Positions 17,817 to 26,811 of a stretch of DNA of 64,000 nt are shown in pieces (the stretch's first letter is position 1; each line of letters begins with the position of its first letter). The position numbers were made by a program, and so were the translations under genes. Location: the NCBI GenBank assembly GCA_029213005.1, contig JARGPI010000013.1, forward strand, positions 62,001 through 126,000, written 5' to 3'. Source of the stretch: Verrucomicrobiales bacterium. Its GTDB lineage: Bacteria; Verrucomicrobiota; Verrucomicrobiia; Verrucomicrobiales; DEV007. The notes beneath the pieces were generated by a model. It saw only the letters and a list, made by a program, of their open reading frames with translations, made no database searches and was not told where the DNA came from.

Positions 17817-19085
17817 ATGTCAGTAGACGACGAACTCCCCGCCAGGAACTCACCGCTTTTCGCTGAGGGCCTGGAAGTGTTAGACGGGTCCGTGCCCTGG
17901 CTCGACCCGTCGCGGATGCCGGAAAAACCGGGCGGCTTTCTCTATGGAGTAAGGTTCAAAAACCATCCCAAATTTGGAAATCAGGATCACCCCTGCGGAA
18001 CGGAGGTGGAGTTGATCCAAACTCTCCTCCAGCATTCCGGCCATATCGATCTGGTGTATCTTCCAGACAATTCGCACGGTGTGCCCCGTCTCGCTCTGAA
18101 TCGATACAATCCCTGGCAGAAGCCCGATCTTCTGAAGCTCTTTTTTCGCACCCTGCGAACCAGAGGTCTGGTCGCGGTCGCGGCTATCGGAGGGGCGCTT
18201 TTTATGCAGACCAGCCATTCTTTGACCCTGTTCTTGATTGGTTTGATTTTTGGAGTGATCCCGGTGTTCGATGCCATGATTCAGTGGCTGATTTATCCGA
18301 AAAACCAGCCGGTTTCCGAATTGAAGAAATCGATGATCCATGGGTCACTCTTTTTCGACTGGATCGAGAGGACGAAGCGCTCGAAGATTTTGATTTGGTT
18401 GATACTTGGAATCATCGCGATCGTTTACTGGGGGCAAATGCGGGCCGGAGTCGCCGGTCTGGAAAATCCCGGAAATATCGGGGTAATCCAGAGAGATCTG
18501 GTTCGGCAAAGCGGCGAATGGTGGCGGCTTTTCACCGGAACGTTGATGCACGGCCCGATTTGGCATATCGCGATGAACGGACTGGGCTTGTTTTACATCG
18601 GTAAATTTATCCACCGGTTAACTCATCCCGTCATGGTTCCGATCGTATTCGTGATTTCCGCCTTTGCCGGAGCGATCGCGAGTGTGCTCTATGCCCCGCA
18701 GGGAGGATCTGTCGGAGCTTCGGGTGGAGTGGTCGGAATGATCGGATTTCTCACCTGGCTGGTCATCGTCCGCCGGAAAGAGCTGCCATACGACTTCCGG
18801 TCATTTGCGATCCGGAATATCTTTCTTCTCGCCGTGCTCGGGGTGATCGGCTTTTTCTTCGTCGATAACGCCGGTCATGCCGGTGGATTCATCGGCGGTC
18901 TCTTCTGCGGGATTTTCTACCAGTATTTCCACCGTGACGCGTGGGATATTCCGGGATCGCCGGTGTTAACAGTCCTTGGAGCCCTTTCAGGCCTCGTTCT
19001 CCTGTTCGGATTGGCGTCTTGTCTTGATCTGTTCCTGTTCGACGGCACCTACCTAATAGAACGGTTGCCACACTATGCGTGGTAA
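17817..19085 (+). CDS. rhomboid family intramembrane serine protease
   Basis: A 422-residue polytopic membrane protein. The rhomboid core occupies the C-terminal half: WHIAMNGLGLFYIG after TM1 (the HxxxN motif), nucleophile Ser302 in SVGASGGVVGMIG, and base His354 in DNAGHAGGFIGGL. Both catalytic residues are therefore present. A hydrophilic N-terminal domain of about 100 residues precedes two extra TM helices (about 120-170), making it longer than minimal rhomboids of about 200-280 residues. It cleaves substrates inside the membrane; which ones is unknown. The preceding stop is only 8 bp away, and AAGGA abuts the start with unusually short spacing. It sits between an aminopeptidase and a parvulin gene. 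Confidence 0.9.
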   Translation: MSVDDELPARNSPLFAEGLEVLDGSVPWLDPSRMPEKPGGFLYGVRFKNHPKFGNQDHPCGTEVELIQTLLQHSGHIDLVYLPDNSHGVPRLALNRYNPWQKPDLLKLFFRTLRTRGLVAVAAIGGALFMQTSHSLTLFLIGLIFGVIPVFDAMIQWLIYPKNQPVSELKKSMIHGSLFFDWIERTKRSKILIWLILGIIAIVYWGQMRAGVAGLENPGNIGVIQRDLVRQSGEWWRLFTGTLMHGPIWHIAMNGLGLFYIGKFIHRLTHPVMVPIVFVISAFAGAIASVLYAPQGGSVGASGGVVGMIGFLTWLVIVRRKELPYDFRSFAIRNIFLLAVLGVIGFFFVDNAGHAGGFIGGLFCGIFYQYFHRDAWDIPGSPVLTVLGALSGLVLLFGLASCLDLFLFDGTYLIERLPHYAW

Positions 19086-19127
19086 AAATCCATTGGAAAC
19101 CCGCCCAGTTTTACGAGAGGTTAGTTG

Positions 19128-20000
19128 ATGGCGTTTATTATTAACGGAGAAAAGATCGGGGACGACGTTTTTGAAGACGAATTTGAGTCGATCAAAGAGC
19201 ACTACATCAGTGCCGGGGAAGCGGTCTGCTGCGATCGCGACGAGGAGTTCAGGGCTTATGCGACCGAAAACGTCATCAATCGGGTTTTGCTGGAACAAGC
19301 TTCTATCAAGGAGTATGGCGAGGTCAGCGAGGCCGACGTCAACGCGAAATTTGAATCCATCGTTGCTGAACATGGCGGCGCAGATGCCTTTTACGACAAT
19401 ACCGGTTTTAATCGCGGTGACGAATTTATGCTTCGCCGGAAAGTGAAAAGCAGCCTGATGGTGGACCGTTATCTCGCAGACAAACTCGGCGAAGAAACGG
19501 AGCCGACCGAAGAGGAGTTGAAAGCTTACTACGAAGCAAACATCGAGCATTACATGAGCCCGGTTGAGGTGGAGGTGTCCCAGCTATTCGTCGAACCAAC
19601 CAGTCACGAGGCAGCCAAGGAAGTCTACGATTCCCTTTACCTGGCACGAAAAGAGATGCTCAATAGTGCGAATTTTTTAGAATTAGCGCAAAAACACTCC
19701 GGCCTCGAACCTGACGAAATCCAGATGGGATTTATCAAACAAGGTGAAAATATGCCGGAGATTGATGCGATCGTCTTTTCAATGCAGCCGGGGGAAATCA
19801 GCCCCATTCTGGCCACCCCTTTCGGCTTTCACCTCTTTAATGTCACGGGACGGAAAGACCCCAGCCCCGTCCCGATGAGCGATATCCCAAATCTCGAATC
19901 CAGCTTTGTGAGTAAGAGAAGAGAAGATCGGATCAACCACATCATCAATGATCTGAAAGAAGCCGGCTCGGTGGAAGAAATCGAGGAAGCCCCGGTTTAG
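19128..20000 (+). CDS. parvulin-type peptidyl-prolyl isomerase
   Basis: A 290-residue PPIase. I start at ATG 19128, preceded by GAGAGG, rather than the TTG codon just before it. The N-terminal SurA/PrsA-like helical region spans about 1-140. The rotamase domain, about 155-255, reads VEVSQLFVEPTSHEAAKEVY, then NFLELAQKHSG and GFIKQGENMPEIDAIVFSMQ, ending ILATPFGFHLFNVTGRK. No signal peptide is visible, which is unusual for SurA/PrsA relatives and suggests cytoplasmic folding help. It lies 42 bp after the rhomboid protease on the same strand. The C-terminus is acidic and charged. Confidence 0.85.
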   Translation: MAFIINGEKIGDDVFEDEFESIKEHYISAGEAVCCDRDEEFRAYATENVINRVLLEQASIKEYGEVSEADVNAKFESIVAEHGGADAFYDNTGFNRGDEFMLRRKVKSSLMVDRYLADKLGEETEPTEEELKAYYEANIEHYMSPVEVEVSQLFVEPTSHEAAKEVYDSLYLARKEMLNSANFLELAQKHSGLEPDEIQMGFIKQGENMPEIDAIVFSMQPGEISPILATPFGFHLFNVTGRKDPSPVPMSDIPNLESSFVSKRREDRINHIINDLKEAGSVEEIEEAPV

Positions 20001-20050
20001 TTTTAAAAACTTTGCTGGATCTGATATTAAACTTGGCTTAAATTTATAAT

Positions 20051-20587
20051 GTGCAGGCCATCTGGACATCCTTTGAATGCATTGCCGATTGGAAAAGACG
20101 ATTGATTTTTATCGCTTTACTGACCGGGATGGCCGGCATGTTGTGGGAGACAAACGATCTGATCAGTGAAAATCCGAATCACCCTTTGATCGCTCCCGAA
20201 GCCAGTTTGATGAACTTGCAGTACGACGAATATGGCGATCCTTATGCCCGGTCCGAGCGGATCAAGCCCCTTTCCTACGCAAAGATCTGGAGCAGCCCGC
20301 TCACTCAGGTGTGCCTTGCCTTTATCGTTGCGATCGTAATCGGCAGTCTCTTCCGGAGCCTGATTCGAGGCGTGCTAACCTTGCTCGCAGTGATTTCGCT
20401 GGCGGCCCTTCTCGTCGGGCGGGAAAATTTGATCGATCAGTTAATGATTAGGGACACCTCCACCATGCTGGATCCGGCAAAGGACTGGCTCGTCACTCAA
20501 TCTGAAATTGCGAGGCAATATTTTGTTTCATCTCTCCATTCAACACTGGCCGTGGCAACGGGTTTGTTCATGGGTATGAAGAAATGA
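20051..20587 (+). CDS. hypothetical membrane protein
   Basis: A 178-residue protein that I do not recognise. The GTG start at 20051 is the first in-frame start. It contains three or four hydrophobic segments: about residues 16-31, a long one at 88-126 that may cross twice, and a final one at about 160-175. The middle stretch is polar, with several tyrosines. Its last four bases overlap the start of the nucleosidase gene (ATGA), indicating translational coupling. A role as a membrane partner of the following enzyme is possible but unsupported by any motif. Confidence 0.65.
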   Translation: MQAIWTSFECIADWKRRLIFIALLTGMAGMLWETNDLISENPNHPLIAPEASLMNLQYDEYGDPYARSERIKPLSYAKIWSSPLTQVCLAFIVAIVIGSLFRSLIRGVLTLLAVISLAALLVGRENLIDQLMIRDTSTMLDPAKDWLVTQSEIARQYFVSSLHSTLAVATGLFMGMKK

Positions 20588-21435
20588 GCTCCCCTTTGAC
20601 CAATTGGGTAATCGCCTTGAAGCCGGAAGCTCAACCTCTCATTGAGCAACTCAATCTAAAACAGGCCCCCGGGCTTTCCGGAGGAGGCTTCCCGGTCTTT
20701 CAGAATCCTGAAAACACGGATCGACTCATCATTTCGGGAGTCGGAAAGATCAATGCAGCGGCTGCGGTTTCCTGGTTGGGGCAGTTCAGCGAAAAGTGGC
20801 AGGCATGGATCAATTATGGCATCGCCGGGCATCAATCTGCCGGAGTAGGGTCCGTATTCCGTGCGGGGCGAATCACCGATCAAGCGACAGGCCGGTCCTG
20901 GTATCCTACAGCGGTGTGGCCGAAAAAAGAAGACCGCTTCGAGGTTGCTGAAATCATGACTGTCGATCGACCGACTGCAGTTTATCCGGAAAATGCTATG
21001 ATTGAAATGGAGGCCTCAGGCTTTGTCTCTACCGCGTTGAGATTTGCGAGTTCCGAACTGATTCAGGTGATCAAAGTCGTTTCAGATAATGAGTCAACCA
21101 ACCTGACCGATCTCACTCCAAAAAGCGTTCGGGCTTTATCAGCGGAAGCTATTCCGGCGGTGATTGAATGGAAAACGTGTCTGGAGTCGATTTCGAAAGA
21201 GGAAATCGCCCGCCTTTCCAATCCGGAAGGCTGGGAAAGCACAGTAGAGCAGTTTCGATTCACCGAAACCGAAAAGCATATTTTGAAACGTCTGATTTCC
21301 CGGGCTCACACCATGGAGAAATTCCATTCAGTGGAAGACTGGCTCAAAACGCAGCACGTTCAGACCGGCAAAGGAGTCATCAAATCACTCGAAAGCCTAC
21401 TTTCCAATACAAAAAGTGCTGAAGATCGATCCTAG
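20584..21435 (+). CDS. phosphorylase/nucleosidase family protein (MTAN/PNP fold)
   Basis: A 283-residue protein of the nucleoside phosphorylase superfamily. The fold shows in RLIISGVGKINAAAAVSWLG, then WINYGIAGHQ and the active-site segment MIEMEASGFVSTALRFAS, followed by QVIKVVSDNE with the catalytic Asp. This matches nucleosidases acting on methylthioadenosine, S-adenosylhomocysteine or futalosine, but the substrate is not fixed. The C-terminal 80 residues extend beyond the usual fold. It overlaps the upstream membrane gene by 4 bp. Its last 39 bp overlap, on the opposite strand, the end of mnmE. Confidence 0.75.
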   Translation: MSSPLTNWVIALKPEAQPLIEQLNLKQAPGLSGGGFPVFQNPENTDRLIISGVGKINAAAAVSWLGQFSEKWQAWINYGIAGHQSAGVGSVFRAGRITDQATGRSWYPTAVWPKKEDRFEVAEIMTVDRPTAVYPENAMIEMEASGFVSTALRFASSELIQVIKVVSDNESTNLTDLTPKSVRALSAEAIPAVIEWKTCLESISKEEIARLSNPEGWESTVEQFRFTETEKHILKRLISRAHTMEKFHSVEDWLKTQHVQTGKGVIKSLESLLSNTKSAEDRS

Positions 21436-22743
21436 AATCTCTTCCACGTCGGTTTTCCCAACCACCGCCCCTACGGATTCCAGCGCTTCGCGAATCTCGA
21501 AAGAAACAAATTCCGGTGAATCATTCTCCTGCAGCCGAACCAGAGAATCATTCATATTCACCAGCGCTTTTTTCAGGAAATGCTGATGCCGGGTATTGAT
21601 CGCCACGAGGTCACCCCGTTCGAATCCAGCCTCAGCGCCGGTGACCGTTCGGACGATTGCCTTCCTCAGTTCATCCATCCCTTCCCCCGTGAGACAGGAC
21701 ACGGGGACCGATGAAGATCGATCCGCCCAGTCGGAATGAGGTGCGAGGTCTGATTTATTCAAAATGCGCACCACTTTCGAGTCCTCTGCAATCGCAATAT
21801 TCTCGATGTCGGCTCGGGGCCGGGTCGAATCGACGAGGAGCAGAACCAGTTCAGCCTGCTCAACCTGGCTCCGACTTCTTTCGATTCCCTGCTGCTCGAT
21901 TTCGTCATCACTTTCCCGAATGCCGGCGGTGTCTATCATCCGGAGAGGGATCCCATCGAGGCTGATAGTCTCTTCGATCGTATCGCGGGTCGTTCCGGGT
22001 CGACTGCTGACAATCGCCCGATCAAAACCGACCAGATAGTTGAGCAAACTCGATTTCCCCGCATTAGGCGCCCCACATAAAACCGTTCTAATCCCCTCTC
22101 GAAGAATCCGCCCCCGGTCAGCCGTGGCCAGCAACCGCCTGATTCGCTCACATACCGACTCAATGCGCCGGGAAATCGCGGCCTGCGACTCCGGATCGAT
22201 ATCTTCATCCGGAAAATCGATATAAGCCTCAACATGGGCGGAAATCCCGATCATTTCCTGCCGAAGTTCCTCCATTTCAGCTCCCAACTTACCCGCTAGC
22301 TGAGAACCGGCCGCTTTCACTGCCAATTCAGTCTGCGCGGAAATCAAATCCATGATCGCCTCCGCCTGAGTCAGATCAATTTTTCCATTCAGGAAAGCCC
22401 GTTGCGTGAATTCGCCCGGTTCCGCCGGAATAGCCCCCAGTTCCAGAATCCTTTCAAGAAGGCATTGCGTCACCACGGTTCCTCCATGGCAGGCGATCTC
22501 AACCACATCTTCACCCGTGAAACTTTTCGGACCTTCGAACCAACTCAAGAGCACCTCATCGATAGAAGCCCCATCGCGGTCGAGACACTTCCCGAAATAC
22601 TGATACCTCGCCTGAGGAGACTCGGGCAGAGGCGAAAACAACTGCCGGGCGATATTAAGAGAGGATTTCCCACTGATCCGAATGATTGCCACCGCCCCCA
22701 TCCCCGGAGGAGTTGCGATCGCGGTTATCGTGTTTTCTGACAT
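21397..22743 (-). CDS. mnmE: tRNA modification GTPase MnmE
   Basis: A 448-residue protein. I start at ATG 22743, giving MSENTITAIATPPGMGAVAI, the standard N-terminus; a longer open frame runs antisense through radC and is spurious. Parts in order: the N-terminal folate-binding domain, a helical domain, then a G domain with P-loop GAPNAGKSSLLN, RPGTTRDTIEE and DTAG, and NKSD. The C-terminus is FCIGK, the invariant CIGK motif needed for tRNA modification. With MnmG it makes the carboxymethylaminomethyl modification of U34 in certain tRNAs. The final 39 bp, including the CIGK codons, overlap the convergent nucleosidase gene. It diverges from radC across 61 bp. Confidence 0.96.
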   Translation of the reverse strand: MSENTITAIATPPGMGAVAIIRISGKSSLNIARQLFSPLPESPQARYQYFGKCLDRDGASIDEVLLSWFEGPKSFTGEDVVEIACHGGTVVTQCLLERILELGAIPAEPGEFTQRAFLNGKIDLTQAEAIMDLISAQTELAVKAAGSQLAGKLGAEMEELRQEMIGISAHVEAYIDFPDEDIDPESQAAISRRIESVCERIRRLLATADRGRILREGIRTVLCGAPNAGKSSLLNYLVGFDRAIVSSRPGTTRDTIEETISLDGIPLRMIDTAGIRESDDEIEQQGIERSRSQVEQAELVLLLVDSTRPRADIENIAIAEDSKVVRILNKSDLAPHSDWADRSSSVPVSCLTGEGMDELRKAIVRTVTGAEAGFERGDLVAINTRHQHFLKKALVNMNDSLVRLQENDSPEFVSFEIREALESVGAVVGKTDVEEILGSIFSTFCIGK

Positions 22744-22804
22744 TGAATGCAAAATTGGATAAATTGGTTTGCCTTGTTCTACATTCTCGTTCAATGATCG
22801 CAAC

Positions 22805-23503
22805 GTGTCATCCCGTCTCATCAAAGATATTCCTGATGATGAACGTCCCCGTGAGAAGCTGGAGCGTTTTGGAGCGCAGTCCTTAACCGATTCCGAGATT
22901 TTGGCACTCTTTTTCGCAACCGGTCGAAAAGGAGTTAGCGTCATTGATATGGCACGGGAGTTGATCGACACATTCGGCTCACTGAAGGAACTCTCCCGGG
23001 CCGAGGCGCAGGAATTACAGACCATCAAAGGAATCGGTCCGGCAAAATCAGCTCAATTGGCGGCGGTTTTCGAATTTGGTCGGCGACTCGCCCGCGAAAG
23101 CTTCAAAGCCATGCCCATTTCGTCTCCTCAGGATGTCTACGACCTGCTGGGGCCGGAAATGAGGGGACTCGCTCAGGAATCCGTCCGAGTCGTTCTTTTG
23201 AACCATCGAAAAGAGTTGATCAAAACAACGGAAATTTTCCTGGGAACCAAAAACGAGTGTTTCGCCAGCCCACCCGAAATCCTCAAGTCAGCGATCATAA
23301 ATTCTGCGGCCTCCATAATTTTGGTGCACAACCATCCGACCGGAGATCCAAGTCCGAGCGCCGCGGATATCCAAGCCACCCGAAAACTCGCAAAAGCGTG
23401 CGAAACTATCGGAATAGGACTTGATGATCACGTAATAATCGGTTCTGTGACGCCATCGTTTCCCGAAGGTTATTACAGCTTTCGCGAGAGCGGGCTACTT
23501 TAA
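22805..23503 (+). CDS. radC: RadC family (JAB/MPN) protein
   Basis: I start at GTG 22805, so that the protein begins VSSRLIKDIPDDERPREKL, the usual RadC N-terminus; the frame itself is open from a TTG at 22769. About 232 residues: a helix-hairpin-helix region (LQTIKGIGPAKSAQLAAVFE), then the JAMM metalloprotease-like motif LVHNHPTGDPSPSAADIQAT. RadC proteins are metal-binding and of uncertain function; the old DNA repair assignment is doubtful. It is followed 15 bp later by lpxA, so it leads an operon into outer membrane biogenesis genes. Confidence 0.93.
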   Translation: MSSRLIKDIPDDERPREKLERFGAQSLTDSEILALFFATGRKGVSVIDMARELIDTFGSLKELSRAEAQELQTIKGIGPAKSAQLAAVFEFGRRLARESFKAMPISSPQDVYDLLGPEMRGLAQESVRVVLLNHRKELIKTTEIFLGTKNECFASPPEILKSAIINSAASIILVHNHPTGDPSPSAADIQATRKLAKACETIGIGLDDHVIIGSVTPSFPEGYYSFRESGLL

Positions 23504-23518
23504 TTTTCCTGAATCGAA

Positions 23519-24307
23519 ATGACCAATATCCATCCCACCGCCATCGTCGCGGAATCTGCTCAATTGGGTGAGAACGTCCAAATCGGACCATTCGCTATCG
23601 TTGAAGATGGCGCAAAAATCGGGGACCGGAGCGAAATCATGGCGCAAGCTCAAGTCAGAGCCAAATCGCTGGTCGGAGCGGATTGTTATGTTGGATCCGG
23701 TTCGCTCATTGGCGCCGACCCACACTATGTTGGTTTCAACCGCGAAACTCACTCCTGGGCGCGGGTTGGAGACCGCAACATCATTCGGGAATACGTCACG
23801 ATTCACCGAAGCATCGAAGATGGTGGTGAAACCGTTTTAGGTAACGACAACTTCCTTATGAATGGCGCGCATCTCGGTCACGACTGTCATGTTGGCAATA
23901 AAAACATCCTCGCCAACAATGTGCTCCTGGGCGGCCACGTGGAGATGGCCAATCACTGCTTTCTTGGAGGCGGGTCAGTCTACCATCAGTTCATCAGGAT
24001 TGGTGATTACGTCATGGCACAGGGTCTCGCCGGAACCAGTCATGACATCCCACCGTTCACAATGTTGGCAGGTACCGATAATGAAATTGCCGGGTTAAAC
24101 GTGGTAGGAATAAAAAGAGCGGGATTTGACTCTCCTGACCGAATGGAGATCAAAGAAGTCTTCAAAACCGTTTATCGAAGCCAGCTGAATTTGAAACAGG
24201 CGATTCAAGTCCTTGACCAGAAGTCATGGGGAGAACCCGCAAGCTTGCTGATAAATTTTCTAAAATCGGATACAAAAAAGGGTTTTTGCCTAAAACTTTA
24301 TAAATAA
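23519..24307 (+). CDS. lpxA: acyl-ACP--UDP-N-acetylglucosamine O-acyltransferase LpxA
   Basis: A 262-residue left-handed beta-helix protein built from hexapeptide repeats (IHPTAIVAESAQLGENVQIG and so on). The catalytic segment is MNGAHLGHDCHVGN, where the His of HDC corresponds to E. coli His125. The loop IIREYVTIHRSIEDGGET and the C-terminal helical part (SPDRMEIKEVFKTVYRS) are typical of LpxA. It performs the first step of lipid A synthesis in the cytoplasm and so shows that the organism makes LPS. It lies 15 bp downstream of radC and about 110 bp upstream of the lptD-like gene. Confidence 0.95.
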   Translation: MTNIHPTAIVAESAQLGENVQIGPFAIVEDGAKIGDRSEIMAQAQVRAKSLVGADCYVGSGSLIGADPHYVGFNRETHSWARVGDRNIIREYVTIHRSIEDGGETVLGNDNFLMNGAHLGHDCHVGNKNILANNVLLGGHVEMANHCFLGGGSVYHQFIRIGDYVMAQGLAGTSHDIPPFTMLAGTDNEIAGLNVVGIKRAGFDSPDRMEIKEVFKTVYRSQLNLKQAIQVLDQKSWGEPASLLINFLKSDTKKGFCLKLYK

Positions 24308-24418
24308 TCAAGTTATGCCAAATAAAAGTCACATTTTATGTCCAAAAATTGAAATTTTAATTGGTGTTTCGCCCAAAAATTGCTAAATGGAGGGTGGGCA
24401 ATCTTCACCAGACGGAGC

Positions 24419-26704
24419 ATGCCTGTGCTGAAAACACTTTATCTTTTGACGATTGATTCACATTGCCGTTTGGAATGGCAAATCGGGCGGCTTAGCAAAG
24501 CCATTCTGATTTGCACGTTTTCAGCGATTGCTCTAATCGGGCAGCTTGCTCAAGCGCAAGTCGGCATAACTGATCGCGCCGACGAAAATTCCGAGAATCT
24601 TGAGATCCACGCCGATGTCACGGACTTTGACGACACCACCGGAATGGCAAGAGCGTCCGGAGATGTGATCGTGAAATTGGGAGATGTCACGATCGAGGCT
24701 GACGAGGCGGAATTCAGCCAAAATTCGGGAATCATCAGGGCAACAGGTAATGTCCGGATGTACAAAGGCAGCCAGACTTTTATAGCGGAGGAAATCTTCT
24801 ACAATACTGAGACTGGGGAAACCACCGCTTCGCACATCAAGAGTTCTCTTGAGCCGTTTTTCTACGAAACTGACCGTATCGTAGTCCCCAAAGAGGAAGG
24901 GCAACCGATCGTCATGAACAATGCGATCATCACAACTCACGATTCTTCCGATCCTGACTATCGTGTGACCGCCAAAAAACTGACAATTTATCCTGAAGAC
25001 AAAGTCGTCATCCGCGGCGCCAGAGTCAAGGTTGGTGACACTAATGTTCTAGGATTCCCTTACTACGTTCAACCCCTTAAAGGCGAACTTGGGTTTTTGA
25101 CAACTCCGGGATGGAGTTCGGCATGGGGTGCCTATGTTCTGAATCGCTATGGCTTCATGCTTGGTGACGATATTCTGGCCCACGCACATGTCGACTACCG
25201 GTCGGAACGGGGCCTTGCGGGTGGTGTCGAGTTATGGGACGAAAAGTTCAAAGGCAACGATGCTATTGGAAGATTAAAACTATACTACGCTCACGATAAC
25301 AACCCCCAGATTCGGTTCAATGGAACCAACCGTGATGCCGGGGTCTCCAATGAACGATATCGAGTCAATCTGCAACATAGGGTCTATTTCCCATCTGATG
25401 AGGAAGAGACCTTTTACATCGACGTCGACGTAAACAAACTGAGCGATGCTTATATCTACGAGGACTTTTTCCCGAGCGATTACCGGATCGATCCCAAGCC
25501 TGACAATGTCGTTACCATTAACAAATTCGGCGACCACTATCAGGGGACCCTCGTAAACCGTTTCGACGCCAACGACTTCTTCCAGACTGATACCCGGTCG
25601 GAGCTGGCCCTCGACATCCTGAGAACACCGATTGGGGGAACGGGATTTTATTACAACGGATTTACGACCTACGGCGTCCTCGATGAGCAGCTAGGAGATG
25701 ACTCCGGCGTCTTCACCGACCCTATGAGTCGATATAATCGCTTTGCGACTTATCACGAAGTGCTTATGCCCCGGCAAATTGGCGGATGGCTGAATGTTGT
25801 TCCACGTGCTGGGGTCGGCTACGCGAATTACTCGGACTTTGATATCGCAGGTTTGGATTCTTTCGATCGAGCCACCTATCACAGCGGAATTGATATGTCT
25901 TTTAAGATGTCGAAACGCTACGAAGATGCCTACAATAAGGCTTTAGGCATTGACGGTCTGCTCCATGTGGTTCAGCCCTACCTGAATTACTCGGTCACCG
26001 GAACTCGTGAAATTAATGGACGATTCTCTGCGATCGATCGTTACACTCCAACCACGCGACTGCGACCAATTGATATCCCGCTGATTACTGCAGTGGACGA
26101 CCTGCGGGATTCCAATATTGTTCGCGCCGGCGTTTCCAATAAGTGGTACACCAAACGAGACGGTACGACTCACGAGTGGCTCTCGATCGACAATTACATC
26201 GAAGGCTACTTCAAGGATCCGGAGTATAACCGTCAGTTTTCCAACTTTTTCACCGATGTTCGATGGAACCCGGTTAACTGGTTTGGATTGCAGACCACCG
26301 CTCAACTGCCGCTCTTTGATGATTCTTTTGATTACACAGAAATTCAAACCTACGCTCACTTTATGCCGAACGAAAGATTTCGCTTCAGTGTCGGGCATTA
26401 CTATCTCAACGGTCACCCATTTTTCGAGCAAGCAGATCTGATCACACTGGACACCTATACTCGACTAACGGATGATTGGGGTGTGAGCACGTCACACCGC
26501 TACGAAGCTGACGACGGCACGCTCGAATACCAGCAGTATGCGATTCACAAAGATATCGGAAGTTGGGTGGCCAGCGCCGGCGGTATTATCAGAGACAACC
26601 GGATCACTGATCCTGAATATGGCTTATTCCTCAGTCTGACTTTGAAAGCATTCCCTAAAGTTAGACTACCCATCGACTTCGAACCTGCTGGCGGACAGTA
26701 CTAA
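24419..26704 (+). CDS. lptD: LptD-like LPS assembly outer membrane protein
   Basis: 761 residues from ATG 24419, preceded by CGGAG; the open frame begins at a TTG 39 bp earlier. A hydrophobic segment at about residues 28-45 ends LAQAQ and is probably an atypical, long signal peptide. An OstA/LptA-like beta-jellyroll domain spans about 55-200 (MARASGDVIVKLGDVTIEAD, then SGIIRATGNVRMY). The remainder is a large aromatic-rich beta-barrel. LptD inserts LPS into the outer leaflet together with LptE. Its position just after lpxA fits lipid A/LPS biogenesis. The four conserved Cys of proteobacterial LptD are not seen, as in many non-proteobacterial relatives. Confidence 0.85.
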   Translation: MPVLKTLYLLTIDSHCRLEWQIGRLSKAILICTFSAIALIGQLAQAQVGITDRADENSENLEIHADVTDFDDTTGMARASGDVIVKLGDVTIEADEAEFSQNSGIIRATGNVRMYKGSQTFIAEEIFYNTETGETTASHIKSSLEPFFYETDRIVVPKEEGQPIVMNNAIITTHDSSDPDYRVTAKKLTIYPEDKVVIRGARVKVGDTNVLGFPYYVQPLKGELGFLTTPGWSSAWGAYVLNRYGFMLGDDILAHAHVDYRSERGLAGGVELWDEKFKGNDAIGRLKLYYAHDNNPQIRFNGTNRDAGVSNERYRVNLQHRVYFPSDEEETFYIDVDVNKLSDAYIYEDFFPSDYRIDPKPDNVVTINKFGDHYQGTLVNRFDANDFFQTDTRSELALDILRTPIGGTGFYYNGFTTYGVLDEQLGDDSGVFTDPMSRYNRFATYHEVLMPRQIGGWLNVVPRAGVGYANYSDFDIAGLDSFDRATYHSGIDMSFKMSKRYEDAYNKALGIDGLLHVVQPYLNYSVTGTREINGRFSAIDRYTPTTRLRPIDIPLITAVDDLRDSNIVRAGVSNKWYTKRDGTTHEWLSIDNYIEGYFKDPEYNRQFSNFFTDVRWNPVNWFGLQTTAQLPLFDDSFDYTEIQTYAHFMPNERFRFSVGHYYLNGHPFFEQADLITLDTYTRLTDDWGVSTSHRYEADDGTLEYQQYAIHKDIGSWVASAGGIIRDNRITDPEYGLFLSLTLKAFPKVRLPIDFEPAGGQY

Positions 26705-26811
26705 CGGAACGGTTGCCCGCGCTACCTTGGCGATTGCAGAGCGGTTTAAGTCAAGCTGCCGACATCTGCATTGGTCTTAAGATCCGAAACCAGTTCCGCT
26801 GATTCCATTCC

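Noticed and set aside
22744..23028. N-terminal extension of MnmE
   Set aside because: The extra frame runs antisense through the 5' part of radC and shows no family similarity; the canonical MnmE N-terminus starts at 22743.
24342..24382. Direct repeat CCAAAAATTG (24342 and 24373) upstream of lptD as an operator
   Set aside because: A 10-bp A/T-rich repeat in an A/T-rich leader is easily explained by chance.
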